A stretch of DNA of 64,000 nucleotides from Diprion similis (taxonomy: Eukaryota; Arthropoda; Insecta; Hymenoptera; Diprionidae), in assembly GCF_021155765.1 (NCBI RefSeq), contig NC_060109.1:5605001-5669000 (forward strand), in the 5' to 3' direction. Below the pieces are notes generated by a model. It made no database searches, was not told where the DNA came from, and saw nothing but the letters and a program-made list of their open reading frames with translations. Below are positions 20,809 to 32,235 of this stretch, in pieces. Both the position numbers and the translations under genes were made by a program. Within the stretch, counting starts at the first letter, position 1; each line of letters begins with the position of its first letter.

Positions 20809-23800
20809 CTAAGGTCCAGGCTTATAGCCCCACGAAAGCGTGTCGATCGTGTTGTGAAACACGATCCGCTTGTCGTCATTCCAGCTCAGTGCTACCTTTT
20901 TCTGTTCGACAGTATAAACCTCATGCTTCTGACTCAAGAATAAATTCTGACTTTTGATCAAATTTCCATGTTGAAAAGCACATTCCAAATAATTATTAAA
21001 AGTTATTGTTCTCAACGTTGATCCCTTAATCCCTTCAGCACGTTTTTGTCTTTCTTATCTCCTAAGACCCTGAATGAATATAACTTTGCTCTTAATCCTA
21101 TAAATTCTAACATTATTCGACTATTGTTTTCATCCTTCATCAAGCCGAGGACTTTTTTATTTGCTAAAGGCATTCCGGAAGCGTTATCGACTGAGTAATC
21201 AGATGTATCGAATTTATGCAAGTCCACTTTCATACACTGGTATACGTCGGGGACGGTGATGTGATATACTAAACTATCGGTAGCAGTGTACATCAATTTT
21301 GCTTGGTTGCCAAATTTATTCTTAATATAATTGTAGTGAAAATCGTAGATATAAGTTTTCGAAAGATCCAGGATAGAGAAACCTGCATACAAAGGTTTGT
21401 TTAGTTTGACTTTCGTATTATTTATGTCGACTATTACCATATCTTCATAAAAAATGGTGCAGCTATGGAAATTTGGTTTAGCTATAGTAGCTCGAGCACC
21501 GTATCTTCCGTCCCATTTCGTGATCAGTCTGACATCTCTAAATTTCCTAACATTTTTCATTGTTCTACCGGAAACTGCGTTGTTCATCAATTTGTGAAAG
21601 TTTTTTTCAAATTCGTTGTTCGATTTTTTCCGTAAATCAGTATACAAATCCATGTAATTTTTTAGCTATGGTGTTTGCCAGAATTTGAGAACTTTGTGAA
21701 TTTTAACCAACTTCAGACCTAATTGTAAGCATTGTTGTATTGTACACGGTAATGAATAACATAGTTTTATTTGGGAAGTAGCGTGGTCGTCAATTTCGGT
21801 TGCTTAGTACTCGAGATAGGAGATACGTAGTGCTTCGGACACAGTGGTAAATCTTTATGCATTTCATGCAGTTCCACAGGATATTCCAAATCTACCTCTA
21901 ATACGTAACCAAACTCCGCATCGTCCGAGATAGTAAGAACGTCGCATTGTCTGAAGTCTGATACCCATTCGAAGGAACTGTATGGCAGAGCAAAGCTCAT
22001 AGCAGCACCGTTCAAATTGTTAACGTCGAAGTACGTGAGATAAGATTCTTCGACTTGTGGATCGAATGCTTCTCCCATACCGGGACCATCTCTAGAAACT
22101 AAACAGGAACTGCGCATGCGCGAATTTAAATCCGCCGTCCGTGCAGTCTGGCCACCCCGAGACCCTGCTGTCAAACTCTGTTTCTGTCGGCGATGTAGTT
22201 CACATGCATTTTTGAGGTCAGAATCTCAAGTCATTCAGATAGTCACTCGGAAAGGCTTGGGAAGCATTTGTTATTGAAAATTGATTGTTCAAAGAACGGT
22301 CGGAATTTAATGCTGATGCTCTTTGAAAATTCGTCCTATTTGATTGAAACAAGAAATCTGTTCAAATGTTGGGTGCTTGGAAGAAACGAAGCAGGTACGT
22401 GGGGACAATTTATTCAATCATTTTCATTACTTCATACATTAAGAATAACAATGAAATTTTTTTCTTTCAACAGAAAATACAGCCAAAATAATAGCATCTC
22501 TGCTGTTAGCTGATGTCTTCTCTTCCCATTCAATTCATGACACATGCAGAGATCATCAGCCACTTTTGTTGGTTGGAAAAGGAAGTTGTAGATCTTACGG
22601 TTTCTTTCAATTTCAAATCTAATCTAAAGAAATCTAATCCGAAGAGTAAAACTCAGAAACATTCTGTGACACAAGTTAAAAATCAACATTTTCAAAATGT
22701 GCCTCAGTAATTAACTTTAAGGATAATCATGTTTTAGAGTAATGTTCAGGACATTCATATGAAAATATTGGCTTATCGGATTCAACATTGTACCCCTTGT
22801 TCCTTTGAAACAAATGAATATCTAATTTTCACTGAAGTTCATGAAAATATTTACTCAAACCTAAATCAAATACAATATCTTGTTCATAGTGCTCCGAACA
22901 TCATCCAGTAACATGAATGTCCGGAAGGAATCCCTCTGTCGCAGAAACCGTTATAAGGTTCTTTGTTTTTAACTTGTGCCACTAGATAACTTTTGCATTG
23001 CAGATTCCATTTCCAATCTTAGGATGAGATTTTTTGTTTCGAACAGTGTTAACATGGGATGCAGAATTAATTGTAATAAATGGAGTTTCACAAACTCTCA
23101 GTTTCAATGAAGGACCATTGTTAGAGTATAAAATTGAATCTGGTTTCAAGCTTTCAATAAGTTACCGGATGACTCCCTGATAAAGATTCATCATAAAAAA
23201 GTTAGCCAGCAAGTAAGTCCTATTGTAGACAAAGTGATCATTTGTAACGTGTACTAGTAAGTGAATGCATTCCTTAGACCTTGCTGGGGTTGAACGAGGC
23301 TCAAGCACGGATGATAGCTGCAACTAGCTAGTCAGATGATACTGTCGATTAATATTGACTTTAAAGACATTTTCAACTGAAGTTATCCAACATTTTTAGA
23401 TTGAGATTGGTTCAGTTTACACATCAAAATTCATCCTTGGAATCTGATTTAACACTTAAAACACTATTCATCTGAATTGAATACCAAGAGAGTGAAAAAT
23501 AAAATATCAAAACTGCCGATAATAAAATTTGAAAAATAATGTGGGCCAATAATACTGCTTGGATTACAATGGTGCACGGAATGATTGCTCTGTAAAATTA
23601 GTTAGCAGCAATTGTTGAATAACAAACTTATTACTATTGGCTCGATAGATCTAAAATAATGGAATATTCAAACACCATGATCTGTAGCGTGTCGTGCTCT
23701 TCAATTTTGCCACGACTGATGTTCAGAAGGTGGCGATGACCAGAAGAAATTCCTTCGGATACCTGTTGTCTAATGGAACAACGGAACAACCAGGTTCGAT

Positions 23801-26800
23801 GGTTGGAATGGTGGCACCAATCGAGAAATTAGGGTCCTAGCCACCAAAACGTTTTGACCATCAGGTAAGGTATGATTTTCATCCTATTATCCAAACTTGA
23901 AACTTTAAGTCTGTCAGAACAAACGAATTTTATCATTGAATACATGTGAAAATATTGTAATATGCAAATATCATAGCATCAGAAATTTACTTACACGCTT
24001 CAACGCCTGACAACTTTAGTCTCGCTTCGATGATGGTTGTTTCCCACCTGAAAATATTAAAAGATATTATCATCAGACAAGAGCTTCTAATTGTTTTGGA
24101 TACCACTAATTTTCAATAAATTGCGACAGAAAAACGAATTGCTACTTTTTGTACTCCTAAGCTTTGTGTTTCAAGATACACTATTTCTTTTATTCCTTGT
24201 TACTGATTTTATTTTAATATTTCATGTTCATCGGCACTGATTACTGGCTTCCGGAGCACTGCACTGTAACAAATCTACTCTGGAGCAACCTTCTACTGGG
24301 TTTCAACAATCCATTTATTTTTAATTTTATGTAAATAAAGAATCTGTTTGAAATAAACAATATTTTTACTTACCTGCCTCAGTTTGTCTAGACTCCCACT
24401 CGTTGATGACGTTCCACATTTAATTTCAGTTTTCTTCTTTCAATAAATAACTGATCCAATTTCTGTAGCTTTTGATATTTGTTTCTCCATTGACGCCTTT
24501 ATTGTGTCGATTAAATATCTGCTAATATCAACTACAGTATTGCTGAATGACACTTTTCTTAGAAAATTCACGATAAGTAGGAATAAATATCAACATAACC
24601 TCAATACGCTACTTTACGCGCGAGATATTCAGAGCCTTGTCACATTTCGTGTACGTTGGTCGCCTTGGTTAGCTGACGAAAATTACTCCGCGGGGCAATT
24701 TCGCTGACCAATGAAATTGAATCATTTGGCGCATGCGCAGTTCTTGTTTAGTTTCTAGAGATGGTCCCGGTATATCTGTTGTTAGCCTTTGCGTATCTGT
24801 TCGAACACTGCGACACACCACCTCGAATACCTTTTTCTATAAACATAATCATATCTATATCAGTGAGAAGCTTGAGCTCGATGGCGGTACACTTTAACAT
24901 TGCATCAAACGACAGACCGGGCGCTATGTAGTAATGTAATGGGTCCAGTTAGTAAGTTGTCCAACAATTCTGTCGAAAATTTTCAAAAACATCAGCTAGT
25001 AAAAAAATGTCCGTCTGTAAATACAAGTCCGAGTACTCTCCCAAAGTTTGAACGTTAAAAGTTTGCCAAACTTTACATGCATGTGCATAGTCGTCGTCTG
25101 ATATATCCCGATCGTTTAACTTCGAATAAAATTTTGGTTTGGTCGGTAATCGTCTGTCCTAAAGCTTCTCCCAATTATCGATATACTCATACGGAAAAAC
25201 ACCTTTTCTAGTCAATAACTATAATTTATCTAAATTACGGCGAAACTTTTGTGTAACTTATTTCTGATCATCACCCAGATACGTTGCTAACTTCTTAAGA
25301 CTACTGGGCATAAAGCGGAACGAATCCATGACTCTAAATTTTACATCTGTTCCCTTGACATATTCTGTAAAAGAAATGTACTTTTCTTTGTTTACGGGTA
25401 GAAGCTGGATTGTGCCTTCGAACGATGTAGCCAACGCTTTAATTAGAAAATGGGAATCATAACCCGATAGATTGTGGAATATCACAGGAATTGTATGTGA
25501 GTTTTGATAATTCAGGTTGCAGCCTCGATGAGCAGCACCACGATACTTTCTAAGTTTCTAACGAATGTGCCAATTTCTCTAACTCAGTCACAAACCATTG
25601 AACGCAAGTCTCTCCACGATTAATTTCGAATTTTGAAATTGAATTATTAAACGCACAATGTAGATAATAGGCTATACTGTACGGCGTATGCTTCTGATAA
25701 ATTGTTCTGTTTTCCCCAAGACTTTCAAGAGTGGGTTGCAGTAGACATTCTAGATCTGCGTAAATGCAGGATGGAACAGTTTCTTTATGTTTGAAATTTT
25801 TGAATTTAAGAATCTTGTCCTTTTCTGTCGGTAAAATAACTTCAGTTTTGTTTAATTTCAGACAATCTACATTGTGCTTTAACAAACATCTTTCAGATTG
25901 AAAGTGTGACAGACACCTATCGCATAACCAAGTACGAGCACGGTGACCAGAAATTTGAGATCTTGTTAATCGTGATAAATTTCGAATACATGCAAAATGG
26001 TGTATTCTTCTATTCTTTGTGTAATTTTCCATACCATCATCATCATCATCATCATCATCAATTTCACACTCTATCAATAAAAGATGGATTGTAAGTTTAT
26101 CAGACTTGTGTCGACTCAAATAAACGGGTACAATTTCACTATGCTTTTGCTTCTCAGTACAATCTATACCATGAACGTTAATCGAAAGATCGTTGAGTTT
26201 TTCAAATTTTGGAATTTGATCCAAGGACATTGGAAAATTCAAACCATCATACCGTAGCACTGAGCTGAAATGTGGGTACGAGCTGACTTCATTGGGATTT
26301 TTATTGTTGGCTGGGAAGAGGGCTGCGGTGACCGACCATAGAAAGCAATACGAGTCGCTGTTACGGATGTTGACAACGGCCTTCTTATCTTGAATATCTT
26401 CGGGTAGTGGTGTATATGAGAACACACCTCCTCGTAGTGGCACGTAATTGTTGATATTCACAGTCAAATTGACGATTTCAGTCGAAGACCAGCCAGAGTC
26501 TTTTTCTTGGAAGTCTTCCACCTTAGCCATCACTTTCTGCTTGACATTCTCTTCGAACCACCCATGTATGTCCGTTGGTTGGAGGATAACTTGATTTTTG
26601 GTGTTGAAAAATTTATTGTCTTCCACAATTTCAGCGTTCTTTGTAACACTGAATTTACAGGATAAAACACAGTTGGCTTTCAAACTTCCTGTCTTACGTA
26701 GCATGTTCTTGAGTCTTGCAACGACCAGGTGTTTGGCATCTTTCAAAAACAGACCCAAATCCTTGTGTTGCAGATTGATTACAGCACCCGTTCTAATTCG

Positions 26801-27112
26801 ACTCTCGAACGCCGTCTCCAAATCTTCCCATTTTACTCGATCGCTCCGCCGTCGTCTTTGTAATCCGTCGCCTCCTTTTCGAAACTGTTGGAATTTTGCA
26901 GTCAACGATTTCAATATTCCGATCGTTGTCAAAATCCGTGTCTTCTCCCCAATCGTCGAGGCGTTCTCCCGTCAAATTTTGTTCAGAAGCCTCGTATTTT
27001 GGGTTGCAAATCGCATCCATTTTTGAACCTCGGCCGGTGAAGATTTCTCGCTCAAAATCTTGAACGCCGTGTCCATGATTTTTATCATTTTCAAACACTT
27101 TTCGGAATCCAT
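20809..27112 (-). pseudogene. Protein-primed DNA polymerase B (pPolB), split by a TA element and broken
   Basis: Read minus from the ATG at 27112 (MDSEKCLKMIKIMDTAF). A TGA at 26974 is followed by the long N-terminal part with a CDRCLSHF zinc-binding piece, and ExoI SCIYADLECLL near 25760. A deletion/frameshift near 25549 removes part of the linker. Exo[15 protein letters not shown] lies near 25470 and ExoIII YLQTDIFLLADVFE near 25000. Motif A YFDVNNLNGAAMS (about 22010) lies beyond the insertion at 22080-24770, then motif B ([14 protein letters not shown]) and motif C YTATDSL (about 21280), where the family has YTDTDS. A frameshift at about 21012 precedes the C-terminus. It would replicate the element from a terminal protein primer. 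It is now clearly dead. Confidence 0.92.
22080..24770. mobile_element. TA-flanked non-autonomous DNA transposon, complete copy
   Basis: 2691 bp with perfect outer ends CCGGGACCATCTCTAGAAAC and its reverse complement. The terminal inverted repeat of about 42 bp (one mismatch) includes the palindrome GCGCATGCGC. TA dinucleotides flank both ends (22078-22079 and 24771-24772), as for Tc1/mariner/pogo-type insertions. The interior has no transposase and no long frame. Taking out the element and one TA would keep the polymerase frame. A second copy begins at 39721 with the same end and the same flanking TA. Confidence 0.85.
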
Positions 27113-28498
27113 GTTTGTTTCTTCCTCAATCGCTCACTTGACAAGAGTTATCGTTGCAAAGCTTGCTTCGTAATGATTACTCTACGCCGACGCGGTCCCT
27201 TTTATGGTACATCGTGACTCACACATATCATCGAACCTTAGCGAACAATATTCTTTAACGAAAACTTTGAGATCTTTATCGAGCGAATCTGCTGCTCATG
27301 TAAGATGGTAAGACAGTTCTTGGAACCCGACGATGAAGTTTCACGCGCTTCATGTACAAGACAGAGCTGTGGTAGTGCAATAGTATTAGTAGATATCGTT
27401 CTCTGAGCACGCGATGAGGATGTTTTTACTTTGCCAGTAGTGTCAGGTCTACGGTTTCGAGACCTCTGCACTTGTTCAGTAGAGCAGAGTAAGACAGCGG
27501 TAATTTACAAACGTAACCGACAACTGTCAACCACTTTGAGATTTCATATAGGTTTAATTGTGAACCTAAACACTTGAAGAAGCTGCACGAAGAGTGGAGT
27601 GCTCCATAAGCCTGATGAAATCATTCGCAGTCGAACTGTCAACGTGTCAAGGTGGGTGATCGAGATCAATGCAGTTATTATAAAGTTTTTAACGTTTATG
27701 TGCAACAACTTTTGATTTTACTTGAACGAAGAGAAATAATTTAACGTGTGTGCCTTTTTTCAGATTTTTTTCCCCCGGGAATTCGAAAAAAAGAATCGTT
27801 TCAAAAAAAAAAAAAAAATATCGGTGAGTTTTATCAGAGTATCGAAATTTTTTTCGTCTGTGTGTGATGGGCAATCAAGACTTTGGATATCTAACGGAGT
27901 TATTTTTTTTCTCAGAAATGAAGTATGTTCACATTCTACCGAACATGAAAGTGACTCGAGAATGGGCTGAGCACCTACCTCGAGGCTTCCTCGTTCGATC
28001 GGTTCAACTTGCCATTATGATCTATGGCGATCGGGACTGAAACGTTTTTGTTTGCCAAGCGGGTGTGACAGCCCGCTTGGAAAGAGTGTGGGATGGTTCG
28101 TGGTTATTCCTCAAAGTGTAAGATGAAATTATATTATAATTTTTTACATAATTCGTTCGTTCGCTGATAAAGTTTTTTTTTCAAGTATTTGGACAATGAT
28201 GTGATAACTTTTATAACAAGTTCGATGAATTGGTTTCTTTATTTTACAATAAAGACTACAAAACTTACGTGATTCTAGGGTATATTAAACTTTTCTCAAG
28301 TTACAGTTTTTGTTGTGTTTGTGTGTGTTTCAGATCAATGTAACAGCTTTCGACAGACCCCTCATTATAATCATGTGTGGAGTAGTGGTACAGTCGTAGT
28401 AGGAGTAGTATTTTGTAATTTTGTGAAAAAATATATTCTTTAAAACAATAATGCACATAATTTTGCTTAAATGTCTGAAACTTAAATTAAGTGCAAAC
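27113..28498. other. Polinton spacer with one doubtful ORF and a strong hairpin
   Basis: A minus-strand frame at 27238-27471 (77 codons, no ATG start) resembles nothing I know. A cataaaagg box on the minus strand near 27200 could be the polymerase promoter. The T-rich and A-rich runs at 27770-27820 look like low-complexity sequence. A hairpin lies at 28055-28080. No clear gene is seen. Confidence 0.45.
28055..28080. other. Perfect 9-bp stem-loop
   Basis: CCAAGCGGG and CCCGCTTGG enclose an 8-nt loop. It is GC-rich in an AT-rich spacer of the Polinton. Function unknown; it could be structural in RNA or a protein-binding site. Confidence 0.6.
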
Positions 28499-28741
28499 TT
28501 ATTCGAGAGTAGACGCATCGGTGAATTCCACCGGGTTATATTGACCGCCCAGATACTTCAGCAGCAAGCGATCCTCCTCGACAGCCTGCACCAAGTTCTG
28601 CATCAGACCGTCGTCCTCGCAGAGCACCTTCGCCATGCGTGCCGGGAGAAAGACGCTGAACGTCGCATCCACATCGACGACCACCCGTTGACCAAATCGA
28701 GTCTGTACCCTCCTGACACTTGTGATTCGGTAATTTTTCAA
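28499..28741 (-). CDS. Small conserved Polinton protein, function unassigned
   Basis: 80 residues from an ATG at 28741. It shows the pattern Y-x-I-x-S-V-R-R-V-x-T-R-F-G with VVVDVDATFSVFLPARMAKVL, then YLGGQYNPVEF near the C-terminus. Small proteins of this pattern occur at the ends of insect Polintons. The strand-rich layout is compatible with an OB-fold single-strand-binding protein, but that is only a guess. It runs minus, upstream of the polymerase gene, near the right boundary of the element. The frame is intact. Confidence 0.55.
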   Translation of the reverse strand: MKNYRITSVRRVQTRFGQRVVVDVDATFSVFLPARMAKVLCEDDGLMQNLVQAVEEDRLLLKYLGGQYNPVEFTDASTLE

Positions 28742-29052
28742 AACTTTCTAGTCGGATAGCTTCCTGGTTGGTAGGAATTCTTGCAGTTTGCTAATTTGGT
28801 TCAATTTTGTGAAATCCATTGTTGGTGTTAATTTTATCTCAATTTCAAACTTTTCAACTTCTTTGTCACTTTGTTAAGTTCAGATTTTTGATGAACAATC
28901 TTTTTCAAGTCTTCAAGATTTTTTAAGAACAGATCAATTCGCCGGCGTGGTTGTGCTTTGTCGGAGGTTCTCTTCATGAGAGCTGGAGAATCGTTGTGAG
29001 AATAACGTTCTGAAATTCAGGCTTTCATACCATATTTCTCCCACCAAGCGCT
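28742..29052. other. Right inner spacer of the Polinton
   Basis: No gene. It runs from the small conserved ORF to the start of the inverted arm at 29053 and does not match the left inner spacer (10191-10407). Confidence 0.5.
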
Positions 29053-29640
29053 CAGAACCTTCCAGAATTCAACGACACGCCGAAAACCGATAGACGCAGG
29101 CCCCTCGACGTCAAGTCGCAACTCGTCGGACGCTCGACGTCAGTCGAAACTCGTCGACCGATTACGAGAACTGTTTGTCGGCCTAAGATTCCGAGAATTC
29201 GTTCAGGGTCGTCACGTTCAACGTCGCACCGAAATCCTTTGATCGCGGGCCGCTCGACGTCAAGTCGAAACTCGTTGACCGATTCCGAGAACTGTTTGTC
29301 GGCCTAAAATTCCGAGAATTCGTTCAGGGTCGTCACGTTCAACGTCGCACCGAAATCCTTTGATCGGGGGCCGCTCGACGTCAAGTCGAAACTCGTCGAC
29401 CGATTACGAGAACTGTTTGTCGGCCTAAGATTCCGAGAATTCGTTCAGGGTCGTCACGTTCAACGTCGCACCGAAATCCTTTGATCGCGGGCCGCTCGAC
29501 GTCAAGTCGAAACTCGTTGACCGATTCCGAGAACTGTTTGTCGGCCTAAAATTCCGAGAATTCGTTCAGGGTCGTCACGTTCAACGTCGCACCGAAATCC
29601 TTTGACCGCGGGCCGCTCGACGTTAATCTTAGCTCAGTCT
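29053..29640 (+). repeat. 121-bp tandem repeat array, right arm
   Basis: The phrase ccgctcgacgt recurs at 29251, 29371, 29492 and 29613, spacing 120-121 bp. The first unit at 29053 instead matches the left arm array most closely (cagaaccttccagaattcaa, inverted at 10190). The last unit runs straight into Penelope-like coding sequence (gacgttaatcttagctcag). Confidence 0.88.
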
Positions 29641-29663
29641 CTATTCCAGAAAATGTCACTGAC

Positions 29664-31579
29664 GTGCTTAAACTGGGACCGAAATATGGTATTCCCTTTA
29701 AATCTAAAGACATTCTAATTGCTAATCTCATTTCTGATTTTGAGGCCAATATGTCTTTAATTTCACTAGATCGTAGAAACCAGGCAAGGTTAGATTACAC
29801 TAATATGTTAAAAAAGTTTAAAAATGTCCCTTCTGGATACAATAAATTTGACGCTGTTTTGGAGTATAAAACCAATAAAACAAAGGCTTTTATAAAGTGA
29901 ACAATGATTTATTGTTTCCCAAATCGGACAAAGGCAACGCAACCGTAGTTTTTCAGAGGCAATCGTATTCTGAAAAAATGCTATTCCAGCTTTCCAACAC
30001 AGACACTAACAATGTTGTGAGGTATGATCTTAATTACACTCTGCAACAAGACATTAGAAAACTGATTAATTTTTGGAAAAGTTCTGGTTATATTTCTGAA
30101 CAGCTGAAACGTCATCTTATTGAGTCCGATTGCGTCCAACCGAGAGCATATGGACTTCCCAAAATTCATAAACCTGACGTACCGTTAAGAATCAATGTTT
30201 CCTTCACGAACAGCCCTACGTATAATCTCGCACGAGTTCTGAGCGACTGAATTGGTGAACATATAGTCCCGCCACCATCACGCGTTAAAGATAGTTTCGC
30301 TTTAGTTGATTTGCTCAAGGGTCACACTCTTCCGTCCTTTTACAAATTAGTTTCTCTAGATGTCGTATCGTTGTTTACCAATGTACCTCAAGGCCTTGCT
30401 ATCATGGCGTTGGACAAAAGGTGGCCACGATTAGTGGACAAGGTACCCGTACCTCTAGTTGAACTAACTGAGGCACTCAAAATTTGTTTCAAGGCTTCAA
30501 TATTCAAATTTAGTAATACTAATTACGCTCAAACGTTTGGCCTTCCTACGGGTTTTCCCTTTTCCCCGATTTTATCGGATCTTGTAACGGATGACTTAGA
30601 AACATTTTGCTTAAATAAACTAGATTTCTCTATTCCATTCTTTTTCCGTTATGTGGATGATATCATTACTGCCTTTTCTAGTAACAAATTCGAATTTCTT
30701 CTTTAGGCATTTAACAGCTATCATTCTAAGTTACAGTTCACCATCAAATCAGAATCACAATGTCAAATTAGCTTTTTAGATGTTTCCCTAATGATTCATA
30801 ATCGATGTATACACACAGATTGGTACCACAAAGATACTTGGTCCCAGAGGTATTTAAATTTCCTGTCGCACCACCCAAGATCCTATAAAATCGGCACGAT
30901 CAACTGTCTGGTCAACAGAGCCATTAGATTGTCGAGTCCAGCTTATCATAATAAGAATTTATCCTTAATTTATCAAGTGCTATGGAAGAACAATTATCCC
31001 TACATTATGTTGAGTAAACACATACGGGATAGACATAAATCCATCGTCACACCATCAGACTCCGACAATAACAATCTAGATGTTCATCCGGTTGTTCCGT
31101 TACGGTTTGTGTCTATCCCTTATGTTCTTGGCTTCTTCGAGTCATTGAATCGTACCTTCGCCCGTTACAACATCAAATTTGTAGGAGAAAACAAACGTGA
31201 CTTGTCCTTCCTGTTCGATTCAGGTAAAGATTCTCTAGAGATTAATAAATGTTCTTGCATAGTATATAAGATCCCTTGCAAACAGTGTGATAAAATTTAC
31301 ATAGGGCAAACCGGTAGACAACTACACACCAGAGTACCTGAACATAGACGCAATATTCACGAACACGAGGACAATTACACTGCTTTGACTAGACATTCTC
31401 TGGATCAAGATCATGCGTTCAATTTCGACGGTCCTAGTGTGTTGGCGGTTGATCCCGTATATTACAAAAGACTATTGCTGGAGATGTGTCACATTGTCGC
31501 CAATCCTCTTTCTGTTAATTTACGCTCGGACATAGAACATCTTAGTTCCATCTGTACTCCAGTGATACTTCCTTCGTAG
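29664..31579 (+). pseudogene. Penelope-like reverse transcriptase with GIY-YIG endonuclease
   Basis: Telomerase-related reverse transcriptase blocks in order: LLFPKSDKGNATVVF, GLPKIHKPDVPLRINVSF, VSLDVVSLFTNVP (first catalytic Asp), FGLPTGFPFSPILSDL and FFRYVDDIITAF (YVDD). These are followed by SFLDVSL and KCSCIVYKIPCKQCDKIYIG, the GIY-YIG core. HTRVPEHRRN completes it, and the frame ends at 31579. Breaks: a one-base frameshift near 29895 and in-frame stops at 30248-30250 and 30704-30706. The N-terminus is missing, replaced by the minisatellite. The GIY-YIG domain is intact here, unlike copy A. Confidence 0.93.
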
Positions 31580-31644
31580 TTTACCTCATTATCCACTGTG
31601 TTTTGCTCTTCTTCGCCAGCATTGTCTGTTGTCCCTAATCTATA

Positions 31645-31839
31645 TTGATTGATTTACCGCTGCTTGCTAGCCTTGCCTCCTTCCTCCTTTTGCTTCTCGT
31701 CGCTGGACGATCGACGTTGTGTTTACTGTCAATAATTTTTCTTTTCTTTTTCTTTTCTTCTTCACTTCTGCGGCCTTTTACACCTAAAATTTATATACAC
31801 GATGCTGAGTTAAGAGATCTGTATTGCTATTGCATATAA
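31645..31839 (+). other. Short hydrophobic ORF in the PLE 3' tail (also 8011-8205 in copy A)
   Basis: 64 codons with a strongly hydrophobic first half (LLLLLVAGR, then CLLSIIFLFFFFSSSLL). It is open in both PLE copies with three residue differences. The frame is probably a by-product of pyrimidine-rich untranslated sequence; translation is unproven. Confidence 0.25.
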
Positions 31840-32235
31840 TTCTTCTGGGGTTTGCTACCGTTTTTTTTAAATATTATTCTCTATGTGATTTTTTGTCGTT
31901 CGTCCGTGCCAGTGATGTAGCTGCGCAACATGCCAGGTGATTACCATTTTAAACGACTTATAGGTTAATGTTCACAGTGCAACACCAATTGTTACACCTA
32001 AGGTTGCTGTTATCTTGGTTAGGCATTAGTATTATAACGATAACACCACATTTATAAACACTTGATAAGTCAGGCTAATTATATTGCCATGTTATATTGG
32101 TTTTGTGTACTTGACAGATTGCAGTAAACAAATTCTGTTCTGAGGAGGGCCCCCACTCGGGCTGAAACGTTAAAACAGTTTCGTTGTTTTCACTCGACCT
32201 TCATATCCAAGAGGTTATTATACACATCATCATTG

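Larger units (their letters stand above)
10191..29052. mobile_element. Polinton/Maverick provirus (polintovirus/adintovirus type), degraded
   Basis: About 18.9 kb carrying a major capsid protein, penton, adenovirus-type protease, PLA2-like/pVI-like protein, FtsK-HerA packaging ATPase, DUF8207-type protein, fibre-like protein, rve integrase with chromodomain, protein-primed DNA polymerase B and two small conserved orphans. This combination defines Polintons. Left-half genes run minus, the ATPase-to-integrase block runs plus from a divergent promoter region, and polymerase and the small right-end gene run minus. Two later transposons (11788-15157 and 22080-24770) account for about 6.1 kb, so the original unit was about 12.8 kb plus its terminal repeats. 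Confidence 0.93.
29053..32235 (+). repeat. Right arm of long inverted structure enclosing the Polinton
   Basis: Inverted counterpart of 7635-10190. Both arms end outside at the PLE 3' terminus (ccaagaggttattat versus ccaagaagttattat), after which the flanks are unrelated. Confidence 0.7.
29620..32235 (+). mobile_element. Penelope-like element copy B (nearly full length)
   Basis: Reverse transcriptase, GIY-YIG endonuclease and 3' tail in one plus-strand unit, fused at its 5' end to the 121-bp array. The 3' tail (31580-32235) is shared with copy A and ends in the same terminal words. Confidence 0.9.

Noticed and set aside
26040..26070. CAT/ATG trinucleotide repeat as a microsatellite of its own interest
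   Set aside because: It encodes an Asp run inside the polymerase frame and keeps that frame.
27238..27471. 77-codon minus-strand ORF upstream of the polymerase as a Polinton gene
   Set aside because: No ATG, Ser/Arg/Thr-rich without a recognisable pattern; mentioned only in the spacer description.
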